Assembly (NCBI GenBank): GCA_963736695.1
Contig: CAVTPU010000004.1
Coordinates: 868,001 to 932,000 of the forward strand
Source: CAVTPU01 sp963736695
GTDB taxonomy: Bacteria > Actinomycetota > Actinomycetes > Mycobacteriales > Micromonosporaceae
DNA: 64,000 nt
Direction of reading: 5' to 3'
The position numbers were made by a program, and so were the translations under genes. Of the stretch, positions 1-8,462 are shown in pieces (within the stretch, counting starts at the first letter, position 1; each line of letters starts with the position of its first letter). The notes beneath the pieces are model-generated. The model had not been told where the DNA came from. It saw only the letters and a program-made list of their open reading frames with translations, and did no database searches.

Positions 1-125
1 CGGAGCGACTCTGTGCACGCGTCACGCGGTCCGACGCCAGCACCGCCACCAGGACTGTCGCAGGCGGCGAGCCCAACCATCAATGCTCCGGCCAACGTCG
101 CCCTAGTCATTCGCGCCAAAACCAT
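1..125 (-). CDS. Putative lipoprotein, N-terminus only (runs off the window)
   Basis: Only the first 41 codons lie in the window. Reading down from the ATG at 125, a short basic start (MVLARMTRA) leads into a hydrophobic stretch ending in the lipobox LAAC, then a Gly-rich linker (SPGGGAGVG). This is a type II (lipoprotein) signal peptide, so the product should be acylated at the Cys and anchored outside the membrane. GAGGAG eight bases before the ATG is a strong ribosome site and supports this start. The sequence just upstream (about 155-185) is AT-rich and could hold the promoter. The mature function cannot be seen. Confidence 0.72.
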   Translation of the reverse strand, partial: MVLARMTRATLAGALMVGLAACDSPGGGAGVGPRDACTESL

Positions 126-219
126 CGTGCCAACTCCTCGCGACCAGTCGCTCAAATATGACATCAACTATCATATATCACTGGCTGATCGACGGTCGCG
201 CGCGCCAAATCGACTGGGC

Positions 220-681
220 CTATTGGGCCTTCGTCATGAAGACGCTATTGGGATCCTCCTTGTATGAGCCGAAGGGAGGGCACAGGACGAAGCCCGCCTT
301 GACATAGAGCGCCCGCGCCGGGGCAAAGAATTCCATGCTGCCGGTCTCCAGGGATATCCTGCGAATGCCGCGCCGCCGGGCATCCTCCACGAGGTGTCCG
401 AGAAGCCGAGCACCGATTCCCTGGCCTCGTCGCCTCGGCTCTGTCCGCATGCTCTTGAGCTCTTCATGGCCGGGTTCCAACGCGGCCAGCGCACCGGTCG
501 CCGCGATCTCTCCGCGATAGTGCGCGACCCAGAGTCGCACTCCGGGGGCCTGGAGTGCGGCGAGATCCAGTGCGTGCCGACTCTCTGGCGGAGCCGTCGG
601 TGCGAGCTCGTCCAGATGACCCCGCAGGAAGAGAATGACGCTGGGGTCGGTGAAGTCGGCGGGACCGATACTCAATTGCAT
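220..681 (-). CDS. GNAT family N-acetyltransferase
   Basis: A 153-residue protein of normal length for a single GNAT domain. It carries the acetyl-CoA binding loop RRRGQGIGARLL (the family's Q/RxxGxG/A motif A) followed by a long helix, and the C-terminal ARALYVKAGFVLCPPFG segment matches motif B (Y..xGF). It should transfer an acetyl group from acetyl-CoA to an amine; the substrate cannot be told. I chose the ATG at 681 because the MQLSIGPADF start fits the family; the longer frame upstream reads as low-complexity Arg/Ser sequence overlapping the next gene. CATGAT stands 6 bases before the start, so the mRNA may be leaderless. Confidence 0.85.
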   Translation of the reverse strand: MQLSIGPADFTDPSVILFLRGHLDELAPTAPPESRHALDLAALQAPGVRLWVAHYRGEIAATGALAALEPGHEELKSMRTEPRRRGQGIGARLLGHLVEDARRRGIRRISLETGSMEFFAPARALYVKAGFVLCPPFGSYKEDPNSVFMTKAQ

Positions 682-745
682 CGGCCCATCATGCCAAGGC
701 GCTTGTTTCGAACACGTTTCTAGAGATGAACAACACCGCGCGGCC

Positions 746-1531
746 TCAGGTGTCGATGGCGGTTCGGATGTACGCGCGATCCCGCTCGCTGACCTCGCTG
801 AGTGGTCCGGCCGCCCGGAGAACCACATCGAGAACCGCGTCCGTGTCGGCGGCATACGCGTTGGCATACCAGGCCATGTTCGCTTCCACGACCGCCCAGT
901 GTTCGTCCGTCTGCTCCGGTGTGGTGGCCAAGCCAACATCGAGCACGACGGCACTGGGCAAGGTGTTGCCGTACGCGTCGAGAAGTTGTGCAGCGAAGTC
1001 GAGCACCTCGTCGTGGTGTGGGCTCAGCCGCAACTCAAGCGGGTCGAGCCGGCCGAAGGTGGCATATCGACTGCCGGCGTGCACGCGCCCATCCAGCAGG
1101 AACAGACGATATTCGGCGATGAACGTCACGATCTCGCTGACCAGAACCGGCATCGACGGCTGGCCATCGGGCAGTCGCGAACCGTCGGCGTAGACCGCGG
1201 CGGGCAGGTCCTTGTCGCGCGGCTGTTTGACGAAAGCGGGTTCCCGAAGCCAACGAGCATCGCCCAGCGTCGTGGCATAGATCTCGCGCCGCAGAAACTC
1301 ATAGGGCAACTGGACAAGCCAGTCATCGGCGGGTTCCAACAGTGCGATGTCGAATTCGGCGGCGAGCGCCGCCGCGAACAGTGGACCGCCATAGACGTGC
1401 GCCGCCTGCGTTGCCGTGGCGGTTGAACCAGCTGAGAGCCGCTGCACGTCCATGCCCCGCTCGGCAGCCGCGTCGGCGAGCAGCTCGGCGGTGCTGTTGG
1501 CGAATGCGGGAACGAAGAGGGTGCGGCGCAT
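746..1531 (-). CDS. ATP-grasp (R2K-clade-like) protein
   Basis: A 261-residue protein. The C-terminal half has the ATP-grasp pattern: FVKQPRDKD (nucleotide-binding Lys), then VLVSEIVTFIAEYRLFLLDG, GSRYA, and the metal-binding tail VVLDVGLA...WAVVEANMAW with Glu and Asn. This arrangement is that of R2K-type ATP-grasp proteins, which form peptide-like amide bonds using ATP and are often found near GNATs or in peptide-tagging contexts. The substrate is unknown. A GTG six codons upstream (1549) is an alternative start; I prefer ATG 1531, which has a weak AGGA nearby. It is divergent from the FUSC-like gene, sharing about 147 bp, and transcribed toward the GNAT gene 64 bp away. Confidence 0.7.
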   Translation of the reverse strand: MRRTLFVPAFANSTAELLADAAAERGMDVQRLSAGSTATATQAAHVYGGPLFAAALAAEFDIALLEPADDWLVQLPYEFLRREIYATTLGDARWLREPAFVKQPRDKDLPAAVYADGSRLPDGQPSMPVLVSEIVTFIAEYRLFLLDGRVHAGSRYATFGRLDPLELRLSPHHDEVLDFAAQLLDAYGNTLPSAVVLDVGLATTPEQTDEHWAVVEANMAWYANAYAADTDAVLDVVLRAAGPLSEVSERDRAYIRTAIDT

Positions 1532-1678
1532 GGTTGCTGATCCTGGCACGACAGGGAGGCCCGACGCGACGGTGTTTCGGCGACGCGGCCACCCGGGCCA
1601 CGTGCGCGAGCCGCGCCGTCCGGGTGGTCACCCGCGATCTTGGGTACGGCGTACGCGTCCACCGGATAGCGTTGTGTC

Positions 1679-2824
1679 GTGCGCCGTGCCCAGCCCGCTG
1701 TGATCACGATTCTCCGGCTCACGATCACGTCGGTGTTGGCGTTCCTCGTGGCCCGGCTGCTCATCGACGCCAGCACACCGATCCTCGCGTCCCTGACCGC
1801 GCTGCTCGTGGTCCAGGTGACCCTCTACCGCACCTTCCGTAGCGCTGTGCAGCGGATCGCCAGCGTGATCGCTGGTGTCCTGCTCGCCCTGGGGTTGTCG
1901 ACCACTCTGGGATTCACGTGGTGGAGTCTGGGCATCGTCATCGCGGCGGCGCTGATTGTGGGCTTTGTGCTGCGCTTGGGCGATAGCGTGCTGGAGGTGC
2001 CGATCAGCGCCATGCTGATTCTGTCGCTGCCGGTCGAGGCGGCGGTGACGGACCGGATCCTGGAGACTCTGATCGGGGCGGCCACTGGCCTGATCTCCAA
2101 TCTGGTCATGGCTCCGCTGCGGGTGCAGCCCGCGGAGGAGGCGGTGGACGACCTGAGCCGGCAGTTGGCTGAGCTGTTGGACCAGATGTCCGCCGATCTG
2201 GCGGCCGGCGCCGGACCGGACCGGGCCCGCGATTGGTTCCACCGTGCCCGGGTTCTGACATCGGAGTTCGATCAGGTGGAGGAGGCGCTCGGGCAGGCCG
2301 AGGAGAGTGTGCGGCTCAATCCTCGCGGCGCGCTCGTCGTCGATCCCCGGGTTTTTCTGCGGCGCCGGCTGGAGTCGTTGGAACACGCGACTCTCACCGT
2401 GAGGGGAATCGCCCGGTCTCTCAGCGACAGTGCCGGGTTGGCCGGGGAACGCAATCCGGTTCGCGATCCGCACGCCGCCCATCAGGTCGCGGAGGTTCTG
2501 CAGGAGTTGGCTGCGGCCCTGCGCGCCTATGGGCGGCTGGCCCGCTCCGGGTCGGTGAACCGGGACGCGCTGAAGGCCGACGTCGACCGGCACCTGGCGG
2601 AGGCCGCACAGCATCAGGGAACGGTTGCCGACGTGTTGCGGGTCGAGCCCGACGAGCCCCCCGAGTCTGTGGATTGGCCGTTGCGTGGTGAGCTCGTGAC
2701 CCATCTGGACCGGTTGCGTCTGGAGTTGCATCCGGCGCCGCCTGTGCCAGACAATCAGGCCGCAGCGGCCCAGCCTGCGCGCTGGTGGCGGCGAACCGTC
2801 CGAACGCTGCGCCGACGTCGATAG
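1679..2824 (+). CDS. FUSC / aromatic acid exporter-like membrane protein
   Basis: A 381-residue protein. The first 150 residues hold about six hydrophobic segments (ITILRLTITSVLAFLVARLL, LASLTALLVVQVTL, IASVIAGVLLALGL and following) with the basic loop YRTFRSAVQRI typical of FUSC / ArAE_1 proteins. The remaining 230 residues are a soluble, mostly helical, charged cytoplasmic tail. Family members are thought to export aromatic acids or other small molecules; the substrate here is unknown. The GTG start is probably leaderless: TAGCGT at 1667-1672 stands six bases before it and no Shine-Dalgarno is visible. Confidence 0.75.
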   Translation: MRRAQPAVITILRLTITSVLAFLVARLLIDASTPILASLTALLVVQVTLYRTFRSAVQRIASVIAGVLLALGLSTTLGFTWWSLGIVIAAALIVGFVLRLGDSVLEVPISAMLILSLPVEAAVTDRILETLIGAATGLISNLVMAPLRVQPAEEAVDDLSRQLAELLDQMSADLAAGAGPDRARDWFHRARVLTSEFDQVEEALGQAEESVRLNPRGALVVDPRVFLRRRLESLEHATLTVRGIARSLSDSAGLAGERNPVRDPHAAHQVAEVLQELAAALRAYGRLARSGSVNRDALKADVDRHLAEAAQHQGTVADVLRVEPDEPPESVDWPLRGELVTHLDRLRLELHPAPPVPDNQAAAAQPARWWRRTVRTLRRRR

Positions 2825-3339
2825 TCGCCGGCCACCCGACCGCTCCGCGGCGTTGTCGCATGGATTGAGGGACGCTCGATTCAATGTGGACTTCCTGCTG
2901 TTCATGGGTGAAGACCGCAGCGTGTTTTCACCGTTCGGCGCATCGATGGATGCGTAACTGTTCCGGTGGCTCGAGCTCGACCGATCGACCATGCAGCGAA
3001 CTGTCCAAGCGTTGGCGCCGGCCTCAATAGATGCCAGGGCCTTGGTACGGGCAGCGGCCGAGGCCTGGTGACGCGAGGCTTCCGTGCGGTATTACCGCCT
3101 CTGCCCGTCGCCGTCTGCTTGCGCGACACCCAGTCCGATCAGGGCGAACAAAACATATGACGTGTTCGCGGCGACCCAAACCCGCTCCACGACGACGTCA
3201 ACCTTCACGACGACGTCGATAGTCGAACAGCGACGCACCACGGCGTCAGAGAACGACGTATACCTCATATCTCACGAAAACGCACAAAAAGCGCTCCGCG
3301 ACGGGGCGACTTACCCCGCCAATCGCGTTTTACGCGTTG
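2825..3339. other. Intergenic stretch with a possible decayed coding remnant
   Basis: Over 500 bp without a convincing gene. From about 2886 to 3069 on the plus strand a single frame reads protein-like (DFLLFMGEDRSVF, then LFRWLELDRSTMQ) but is broken by a TAA at 2955-2957, lacks a good start and ends at 3069. It may be a gene remnant of unknown family. At 3190-3222 the 12-mer CACGACGACGTC occurs twice. Base composition falls toward the toxin-antitoxin genes (3230-3340). Confidence 0.3.
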
Positions 3340-3345
3340 TACGAT
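3340..3345 (+). promoter_or_regulatory. Candidate -10 box of the toxin-antitoxin operon
   Basis: TACGAT lies 7 bases before the GTG at 3353, the spacing expected if transcription starts on the start codon. No clear -35 was found. The short dyad CGCG-TTTTA-CGCG (about 3325-3337) just upstream could be an autoregulatory operator, which would suit an antitoxin with an RHH domain. Confidence 0.45.
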
Positions 3346-3352
3346 GGCAGTC

Positions 3353-3628
3353 GTGGCAGACCGTGAGTACAACTGGACCGACGCCGGAAAGACCAGCGCG
3401 GCCCAAAGCGACGTGACCGAACGGGAGGTTGTAGAGGCTCTCTACTCGACGCAGCGGATCGAAAACAGTATTGGCACGCTCCTGCTTGCCGTTGCTGGGC
3501 TTGCTGCGACAGCGCGGGTAGTCGTCGTCCTGTGCGAACGCGTTAACAACGTCAACAGCTACGCGATTATGGCTGCGCGACCGGCCACTCCGGAAGAGAT
3601 CAAGTTATGGATGGAGAGAACTCGATGA
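3353..3628 (+). CDS. BrnT-like toxin of a type II toxin-antitoxin pair (putative)
   Basis: A 91-residue protein beginning VADREYNWTDAGK, followed by TEREVVEALYS, a hydrophobic core and the ending YAIMAARPATPEEIKLWMER. The W-x-x-x-K opening, the strand rich in Val/Leu (TARVVVVLCERV) and the ending ARPATPEE resemble the BrnT/RelE-like ribonuclease toxins, but the match is by shape rather than strong motif. It overlaps the RHH gene by 4 bases (ATGA), the toxin-first order seen in brnTA. The ATG at 3344 is an alternative start; the -10 box spacing favours GTG 3353. Function as an mRNA interferase is inferred. Confidence 0.6.
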   Translation: MADREYNWTDAGKTSAAQSDVTEREVVEALYSTQRIENSIGTLLLAVAGLAATARVVVVLCERVNNVNSYAIMAARPATPEEIKLWMERTR

Positions 3629-3912
3629 GTAGTCGCCAAGACCTAAGGGCTATGAGTAGGGATGACCTGGTGGCTTATTTCAACGCTGGCGGCGACATCT
3701 CGGAGCTTCTTCGGGGTGCTGCTCCCGCGCCAGATCTAGGCAGCGCTCCCGACCCGGCTGACATTCCCATGCTCGTCACCGGTGTCCGGCTCCCATCGAC
3801 CACAGTAGAGCGGCTGGACGCACTTGCCGGCAACGACAAGGGTGGTCGCTCAGGTCTCATTCGTCAAGCAATAGATGAATACCTCGAACGGCACCCAGGT
3901 AAGGCGGCATAG
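3625..3912 (+). CDS. Ribbon-helix-helix (CopG/MetJ-type) antitoxin
   Basis: A 95-residue protein. The C-terminal 45 residues form a clear ribbon-helix-helix: TGVRLPSTTVERLDALA (strand and first helix), GRSGLIRQAIDEYLER (second helix). The N-terminal part is acidic and probably wraps the toxin. The ATG at 3625 overlaps the toxin stop in ATGA, and GGAGAG eight bases upstream inside the toxin gene serves as its ribosome site, so the two are translationally coupled. An ATG at 3607 in frame is less likely. Expected to neutralise the toxin and repress the shared promoter. Confidence 0.75.
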   Translation: MSSRQDLRAMSRDDLVAYFNAGGDISELLRGAAPAPDLGSAPDPADIPMLVTGVRLPSTTVERLDALAGNDKGGRSGLIRQAIDEYLERHPGKAA

Positions 3913-3944
3913 CGCGCGCGGCAAAGTCGAGGGAGGATGTCGGG

Positions 3945-4583
3945 ATGACCACCGCCGCCACGCTGTATAAGGACCTGCTCCGCACCCAGGTCGGCCCCGT
4001 GTTACGCGCATCGGGTTTCACGGGATCGGGTGGACGGTGGGTGCTGACCGATGCGGAAACCGGGGACATGGCCGTCGTTTCGGCTCAGAGTTCCGCCTGG
4101 AACTCGGCTGCGGCGGTGTCGTTCTACGTCAATCTTGCCGTGGTGCCCGCACCCTGGTGGACCTACCTCACCGATCGTGATGGCGACAATGCGTCCAAGA
4201 CGCCCAAGGAACACCACGGCGTGTGGCGGGACCGCCTCGACGGCGGCGCTGGCGACTCATGGACGATCACCGACGCTGCCTCGGCCCACCGCGCCGGCCA
4301 GGACGTCGCGATGCTGCTGACTGCCGAGGGCATACCCCGGCTACGCCATTTCCTGAACCGTCCCACGCTGCTCAACCACCTGCGGGCAATGGGGCACGAC
4401 CCGATCTTCAGAAGTGAGCCGCTGGCCGTCCTGCTCGCCGACGACGGACCCAGCAGCGAGCTCGACGCGATTGTGGACCAGATCCGCGCCGACGTGGACA
4501 ACGGCGCATATCCCCCGGTGCGAGCCCGATTCGCCAGCCGCCTCATCGACTGGGCCCGTGACCACGCCGCGCGCCAACAATGA
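3945..4583 (+). CDS. DUF4304-like protein
   Basis: A 212-residue soluble protein with no signal or membrane segment. The N-terminal 100 residues match the DUF4304 layout: LYKDLLRTQVGPVLRASGFTGSG (helix and GF turn), WVLTD, then a beta-rich AVVSAQSSAWNSAAAVSFYVNLAV. DUF4304 proteins are of unknown function and often appear beside toxin or immunity genes. GGGAGG eight bases before ATG 3945 is a good ribosome site. It is 32 bp after the antitoxin and could share its transcript. Confidence 0.65.
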   Translation: MTTAATLYKDLLRTQVGPVLRASGFTGSGGRWVLTDAETGDMAVVSAQSSAWNSAAAVSFYVNLAVVPAPWWTYLTDRDGDNASKTPKEHHGVWRDRLDGGAGDSWTITDAASAHRAGQDVAMLLTAEGIPRLRHFLNRPTLLNHLRAMGHDPIFRSEPLAVLLADDGPSSELDAIVDQIRADVDNGAYPPVRARFASRLIDWARDHAARQQ

Positions 4584-4671
4584 CCTCTGGCGCCGTCACG
4601 TGCAGTGATGGCATGACGCACGTGACGTTCACGACATCGAGTGACGACGAGCCCTGTGCGACTATCGTGTG

Positions 4672-5607
4672 ATGACGTCGTCCTCACTGTTTACCGAGTT
4701 CGCTATACGTGAGGCCCGAGGAGTGTCACCGACGTACGAGCGATTGACCCTCGCGATCGCTCACGACGACGAGATCCTGGCCCTGCTGGACGGGGTTCCC
4801 GCGCCGAAGCGGCAGCCGAACCTGCTCATGGGCGTCGTGCGTCTCCTCGGCGGTCCGGTCGACGATCCGGCGTCATTTCACGACTTCACCGTGACGAACT
4901 GGTCGGCTGTCGAAACGCAACTGCGTGCACGCGCGACCCAGACGAATGAGGCCGGCCGGTGTGCGTTGTTGTTGCCCGTGCTCGCATCCCTTCCGCAGCC
5001 GCTCGCCTTGCTGGAGGTCGGAGCCGCGGCGGGCCTCGGGCTCTATCCCGACCGTTACTCCTACCGCTACGGCGACCATGTGGTCGGCTCCAGCGGCCCG
5101 CTTCTCGACTGCGCCCTCAGCGGTCGGACTCCGCCATCGCGACTGCCCGACATCGTCTGGCGGGCGGGCATTGACCTGAATCCTCTCGACGTCACCGCGA
5201 CCGACGACGTAGCTTGGCTGAAGGCACTCATCTGGCCCGAGCATGTTCACCGGAGAAAGCGGCTCCACGCCGCCGCGGCCATCGCCGCCGCTGATCCACC
5301 GATGCTGGTTCGCGGCGATCTCGTCGATGACCTGCTCTCTCTCGCCGCCCAAGCGCCGCCCGACGCGACACTGGTCGTCTTCCACACCTCGATGCTCTAT
5401 CAGGTGCCCGCCGCGCGCCGAACGGCGTTCGTCGAGTTGGTGCGAACGCTTCCCGGGCACTGGATCTCGGTGGAGGCGCCGCATGTGCTGGCCTTTGGGG
5501 AATTGCCGCCGCCGCCGGACGCATCGCTGCACAACGTGCTCGCACTCGATGGTCGACCATTGGCGTGGACCCGCAGTCACGGACAGGAGATGAGGTGGTT
5601 CGCATGA
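4672..5607 (+). CDS. DUF2332 family protein
   Basis: A 311-residue protein matching DUF2332, a family common in actinomycetes. Recognisable blocks are RGVSPTYERLTLAIA, NLLMGVVRLLGG, RATQTNEAGRCALLLPVL, LLEVGAAAGLGLYPDRYSY (which looks like the glycine-rich SAM motif of methyltransferases) and LVVFHTSMLYQVP. A methyltransferase-like role is plausible but untested in the family. ATG 4672 is directly preceded by an in-frame GTG (4669); no Shine-Dalgarno is seen and the start may be leaderless. The stop overlaps the next ATG, so it is coupled to the PhzF-like gene. Confidence 0.75.
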   Translation: MTSSSLFTEFAIREARGVSPTYERLTLAIAHDDEILALLDGVPAPKRQPNLLMGVVRLLGGPVDDPASFHDFTVTNWSAVETQLRARATQTNEAGRCALLLPVLASLPQPLALLEVGAAAGLGLYPDRYSYRYGDHVVGSSGPLLDCALSGRTPPSRLPDIVWRAGIDLNPLDVTATDDVAWLKALIWPEHVHRRKRLHAAAAIAAADPPMLVRGDLVDDLLSLAAQAPPDATLVVFHTSMLYQVPAARRTAFVELVRTLPGHWISVEAPHVLAFGELPPPPDASLHNVLALDGRPLAWTRSHGQEMRWFA

Positions 5608-6500
5608 GCGGCGACAAGGTCATACCCGTGTTCCGCTACGCGGCGTTCGGCGAGGTGCCCGGCGGCGGCAATCCCGCCGGAGTGGTGCTCGACGCCGCCG
5701 GGCTCTCGCCCGAGACGATGCTGGCGATCGCCGCCGACGTCGGCTATTCCGAAACCGCGTTCGTCTCGCCGAACGAGGCGCTGCCGGGCCGGCCCGCGAC
5801 GCACCGGATCCAATATTTCAGCCCACTCGCCGAGGTGAACTTCTGCGGACACGCCACCATCGCCGCAGCCGTGGCGCTCGCCGAACGCCAGGGTGTCGGC
5901 ACGCGCACCTTCGTCACGCGCGTCGGAGCCGTCCCAATCGAGACGAGCGTGCGCGCGGATGGACGCGTCGTCGCCACCCTCACCAGTCCCCCGACGACGA
6001 CTCGACCCGCCGATCCGCACGATGTCGCCGAGACGCTGGCGGCACTGCGATGGTCGGCCGACGACATCGACCCTCGATTTCCGGCGCATGTGGCGAACGC
6101 CGGCAACGACCATCTCGTGCTGGCGGTGGCGAGCCGCGAACGGCTCGCGGAGTTGCACTACGACTACGACCGGCTGGCGAACCTCATGGATGCGCGCGGA
6201 TGGACCACGCTGCACCTGTTTTGGGCCGAGTCGGAGTGTGTCTTCCACGCCCGCGACCCGTTCCCGCCCGGTGGCCAGGTCGAAGACGCGGCGACCGGCG
6301 CCGCCGCGGCGGCGTTCGCCGGATATCTTCGAGACCTCGATCTGCTCGCCGGCTCCACGCGGATCACCATCCACCAGGGTGAAGACATGGGTCGACCCAG
6401 CGTTCTCGTCGCCGATCTCACAACCAAAGACCAATGTGTACGGGTCACCGGCACAGCAAACCTGATGGCGCACCCACACATGACGGAGTCCGGCCAGTGA
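5604..6500 (+). CDS. PhzF family isomerase/epimerase
   Basis: A 298-residue, full-length PhzF-type protein of the diaminopimelate-epimerase fold. The N-terminal half has GGGNPAGVV and SETAFV, whose Glu50 is the family's catalytic acid/base, then YFSPLAEVNFCGHATIAAA. The C-terminal half has the matching VEDAATGAAAAAFAGYL. The family includes phenazine-pathway PhzF and many isomerases of unknown substrate; no other phenazine genes are present. The ATG lies in an ATGA overlap with the DUF2332 stop. The product is probably cytosolic and dimeric. Confidence 0.85.
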   Translation: MSGDKVIPVFRYAAFGEVPGGGNPAGVVLDAAGLSPETMLAIAADVGYSETAFVSPNEALPGRPATHRIQYFSPLAEVNFCGHATIAAAVALAERQGVGTRTFVTRVGAVPIETSVRADGRVVATLTSPPTTTRPADPHDVAETLAALRWSADDIDPRFPAHVANAGNDHLVLAVASRERLAELHYDYDRLANLMDARGWTTLHLFWAESECVFHARDPFPPGGQVEDAATGAAAAAFAGYLRDLDLLAGSTRITIHQGEDMGRPSVLVADLTTKDQCVRVTGTANLMAHPHMTESGQ

Positions 6501-7933
6501 CGTTTCCCCTGCATTGCGAGAACCGCTCAGTTCCGACCGCCCCTGGCTCCCGAAAAGCATCACACACGCCGGCGGAAGCTGCCCAGATCATCGGCGACGT
6601 GCTCACACGTCTGGACGAGCTCGGAGCGGCGAATCTCTTCTTCCCTTTGAGCTGTGACGCCGAAATCGATGACGACCCGGTTCTCGGCCCGACACTCGGG
6701 CCTTACGGCCCGCGCGTGCTCCTCACCGCCGACCTGGTGATCCTTCCACCATCGCGTCGGTTCAGTGGGGAACGAGATGTGGCCCCCAATTGGATCTTCG
6801 CGCTGAAACCCAACCAGGATGGGATCGACGGGTTCGCTCTCGCCCCAAGCGAATTCCGGGACGAACTGGCCGTCTGGTCATATAGCGAAAGCGGCCTGCT
6901 AACGGAAGGCGAGTGGGGCTCGATAACGGACTGGCTCGTGGAGATGCTGGCTTCGCTGGGAAGCGTCCAGATCGGCGACGATGCGGATCCGTCCACTATG
7001 GCTATCCGATTGTCCGAATCGGCCATCGCATTGTGGAACGCGACCGAATATGACCTGCCCTCCTCTCCGCGACCTCGGCCGGACTGGACGAGGCACTTGT
7101 TCCATGAAAATTCTGTCGAGAAGTGGCTCGGCGAGCGGAAGGCGGGCCGCCCGGAAGGGGTCTGGACTTTGTGGCGCAACGGTGTTGTCGTCCGAGAGGA
7201 GACCTATCTCCAGGGACGCCGGCACGGGCCCATCACCTGGTGGCACCAGGAGGTCGACTTTCTCGGCGACCCGACCAACGCCGCGGCGGCCGGTTCGGAC
7301 GATGACGAGTTCGCCTATCGGCAAGGGAGTCCGTCCCGACGGGGCTGCTTCGTCGACGGCGCGGCGCACGGACACTTTGAGTTCTTCGACGAGCGCGGGC
7401 GTCTGTTGCAGGAAGGGAATTACGAACACGGCTGGCCCGAGGGTCGCTGGGTCGTCTATCCGATCGCGCCCCGCGGTGTTGTCGGCGAGTCCGTCGTGGA
7501 CTATCGCGCTGGCGTGCCGGTCAGCTGGTCGATTGCGCCACTCGCCTTTCACTGTGTGGCGCTGCACAGCGACGACAATCCCCCTGTCACGCTCGCCGAA
7601 CTCTCCGCCGGACACCGTGGCGTGGTGCTCGTCGACTGTGCCGAATCAACAGACCTGGAGATATCGGAGCGGGTCGCCGGCGAGTTGGCCACACTCGAGG
7701 AGATTCTCATCGTCGGGGTGCACCCGACGATGCCGGGATCCGGCAGGCTGGGCGAACGCGGCTTTCCCATCCTCGCCGATGCCTCTGGCGATCTGATCCG
7801 GGCATACGGCAATCCGGATGGCGCGCTGATGCCGTTGACATACTTCGGCGAAGACGGGACTCGGCGGGGCGGGTCGACTCTGCGGCACGCGCGGCTCGCG
7901 GCTGTGTTCCGCGCAGATCCTCGGCGTCAGTGA
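6497..7933 (+). CDS. MORN-repeat and thioredoxin-like fusion protein
   Basis: A 478-residue protein in three parts. Residues 1-215 match nothing I know. Residues about 220-318 contain MORN_2-like repeats (GVWTLWRNGVVVREETYLQG, GHFEFFDERGRLLQEGNYEH then WPEGRWVVYP). Residues about 353-458 resemble a redoxin (AhpC/TSA-like) fold: GVVLVDCAES, EEILIVGVHP, FPILADASGDLIRAYG. No CxxC or peroxidatic Cys is in the usual place, so it may be non-catalytic. GTG 6497 overlaps the PhzF stop by 4 bases (GTGA), and the frame upstream only shadows PhzF. The third gene of a coupled trio; its role is unknown. Confidence 0.65.
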   Translation: MTFPLHCENRSVPTAPGSRKASHTPAEAAQIIGDVLTRLDELGAANLFFPLSCDAEIDDDPVLGPTLGPYGPRVLLTADLVILPPSRRFSGERDVAPNWIFALKPNQDGIDGFALAPSEFRDELAVWSYSESGLLTEGEWGSITDWLVEMLASLGSVQIGDDADPSTMAIRLSESAIALWNATEYDLPSSPRPRPDWTRHLFHENSVEKWLGERKAGRPEGVWTLWRNGVVVREETYLQGRRHGPITWWHQEVDFLGDPTNAAAAGSDDDEFAYRQGSPSRRGCFVDGAAHGHFEFFDERGRLLQEGNYEHGWPEGRWVVYPIAPRGVVGESVVDYRAGVPVSWSIAPLAFHCVALHSDDNPPVTLAELSAGHRGVVLVDCAESTDLEISERVAGELATLEEILIVGVHPTMPGSGRLGERGFPILADASGDLIRAYGNPDGALMPLTYFGEDGTRRGGSTLRHARLAAVFRADPRRQ

Positions 7934-7989
7934 CGCGACGTGTGGTCTGATGCGACGTGGTGTCTGATGCGACGCCGTCTTCGGCAGCG

Positions 7990-8394
7990 TCAGTCCCTGA
8001 TGAGTGCCACGACGGGAATCACCCGGCTGGTCTGTCGCTGATATTCAGCGAACCCTGGATAGCGGCGAGCCTGCTCGGCGTACAAGCGGTCTCGTTCTTG
8101 TCCTTGCAGGTCGACGGCGTGGGCGGGAAAGGTCTCGGTGCCGACCTCGACCGTCACCTGCGGCGCGGCGAGCAGATTGTGATACCAGTCGGGATGGGTC
8201 GGCGCGCCTCCTTTGGAGGCGAAGACGAGCAGGCGGTCGCCGTCGGCGAGATACATCATCGGGTTGATGCGGGGCTCGCCGCTGCGGCGACCGGTCGTGG
8301 TCAGCAGCAGCAGGGGTGCGCCCTCGAACTGGCCACCGACCCGCCCCTCGTTCTGGCGAAACTCCGCGATGATCTTCGCGTTCCAGTCTGACAC
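7990..8394 (-). CDS. Ddn-type deazaflavin (F420)-dependent nitroreductase family protein
   Basis: A 134-residue protein typical in length for the family. It shows PLLLLTTTGRRSGEPRINPMMYL, DRLLVFASKGGAPTHPDWYHNL and PQVTVEVGTETFPAHAV, the hallmark blocks of the mycobacterial Ddn / DUF385 split-beta-barrel flavin-binding family. Members use reduced cofactor F420 to reduce quinones or nitro compounds, or bind other cofactors. GTG 8394 is chosen because GAGGAG lies six bases upstream; the frame extends to 8430 without a ribosome site. Convergent with the MORN-type gene; the 56 bp between them holds a twice-repeated CTGATGCGACG. Confidence 0.88.
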   Translation of the reverse strand: MSDWNAKIIAEFRQNEGRVGGQFEGAPLLLLTTTGRRSGEPRINPMMYLADGDRLLVFASKGGAPTHPDWYHNLLAAPQVTVEVGTETFPAHAVDLQGQERDRLYAEQARRYPGFAEYQRQTSRVIPVVALIRD

Positions 8395-8462
8395 GGTCCA
8401 CTCCTCGTCGCGCGGCGAAACACGTTCCATTAAAGCAGCTCGACGCGCGAATCAGCCCGCAT

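Noticed and set aside
5604..6500. Phenazine biosynthesis
   Set aside because: Only PhzF is present; the family is broad and other phz genes are absent.
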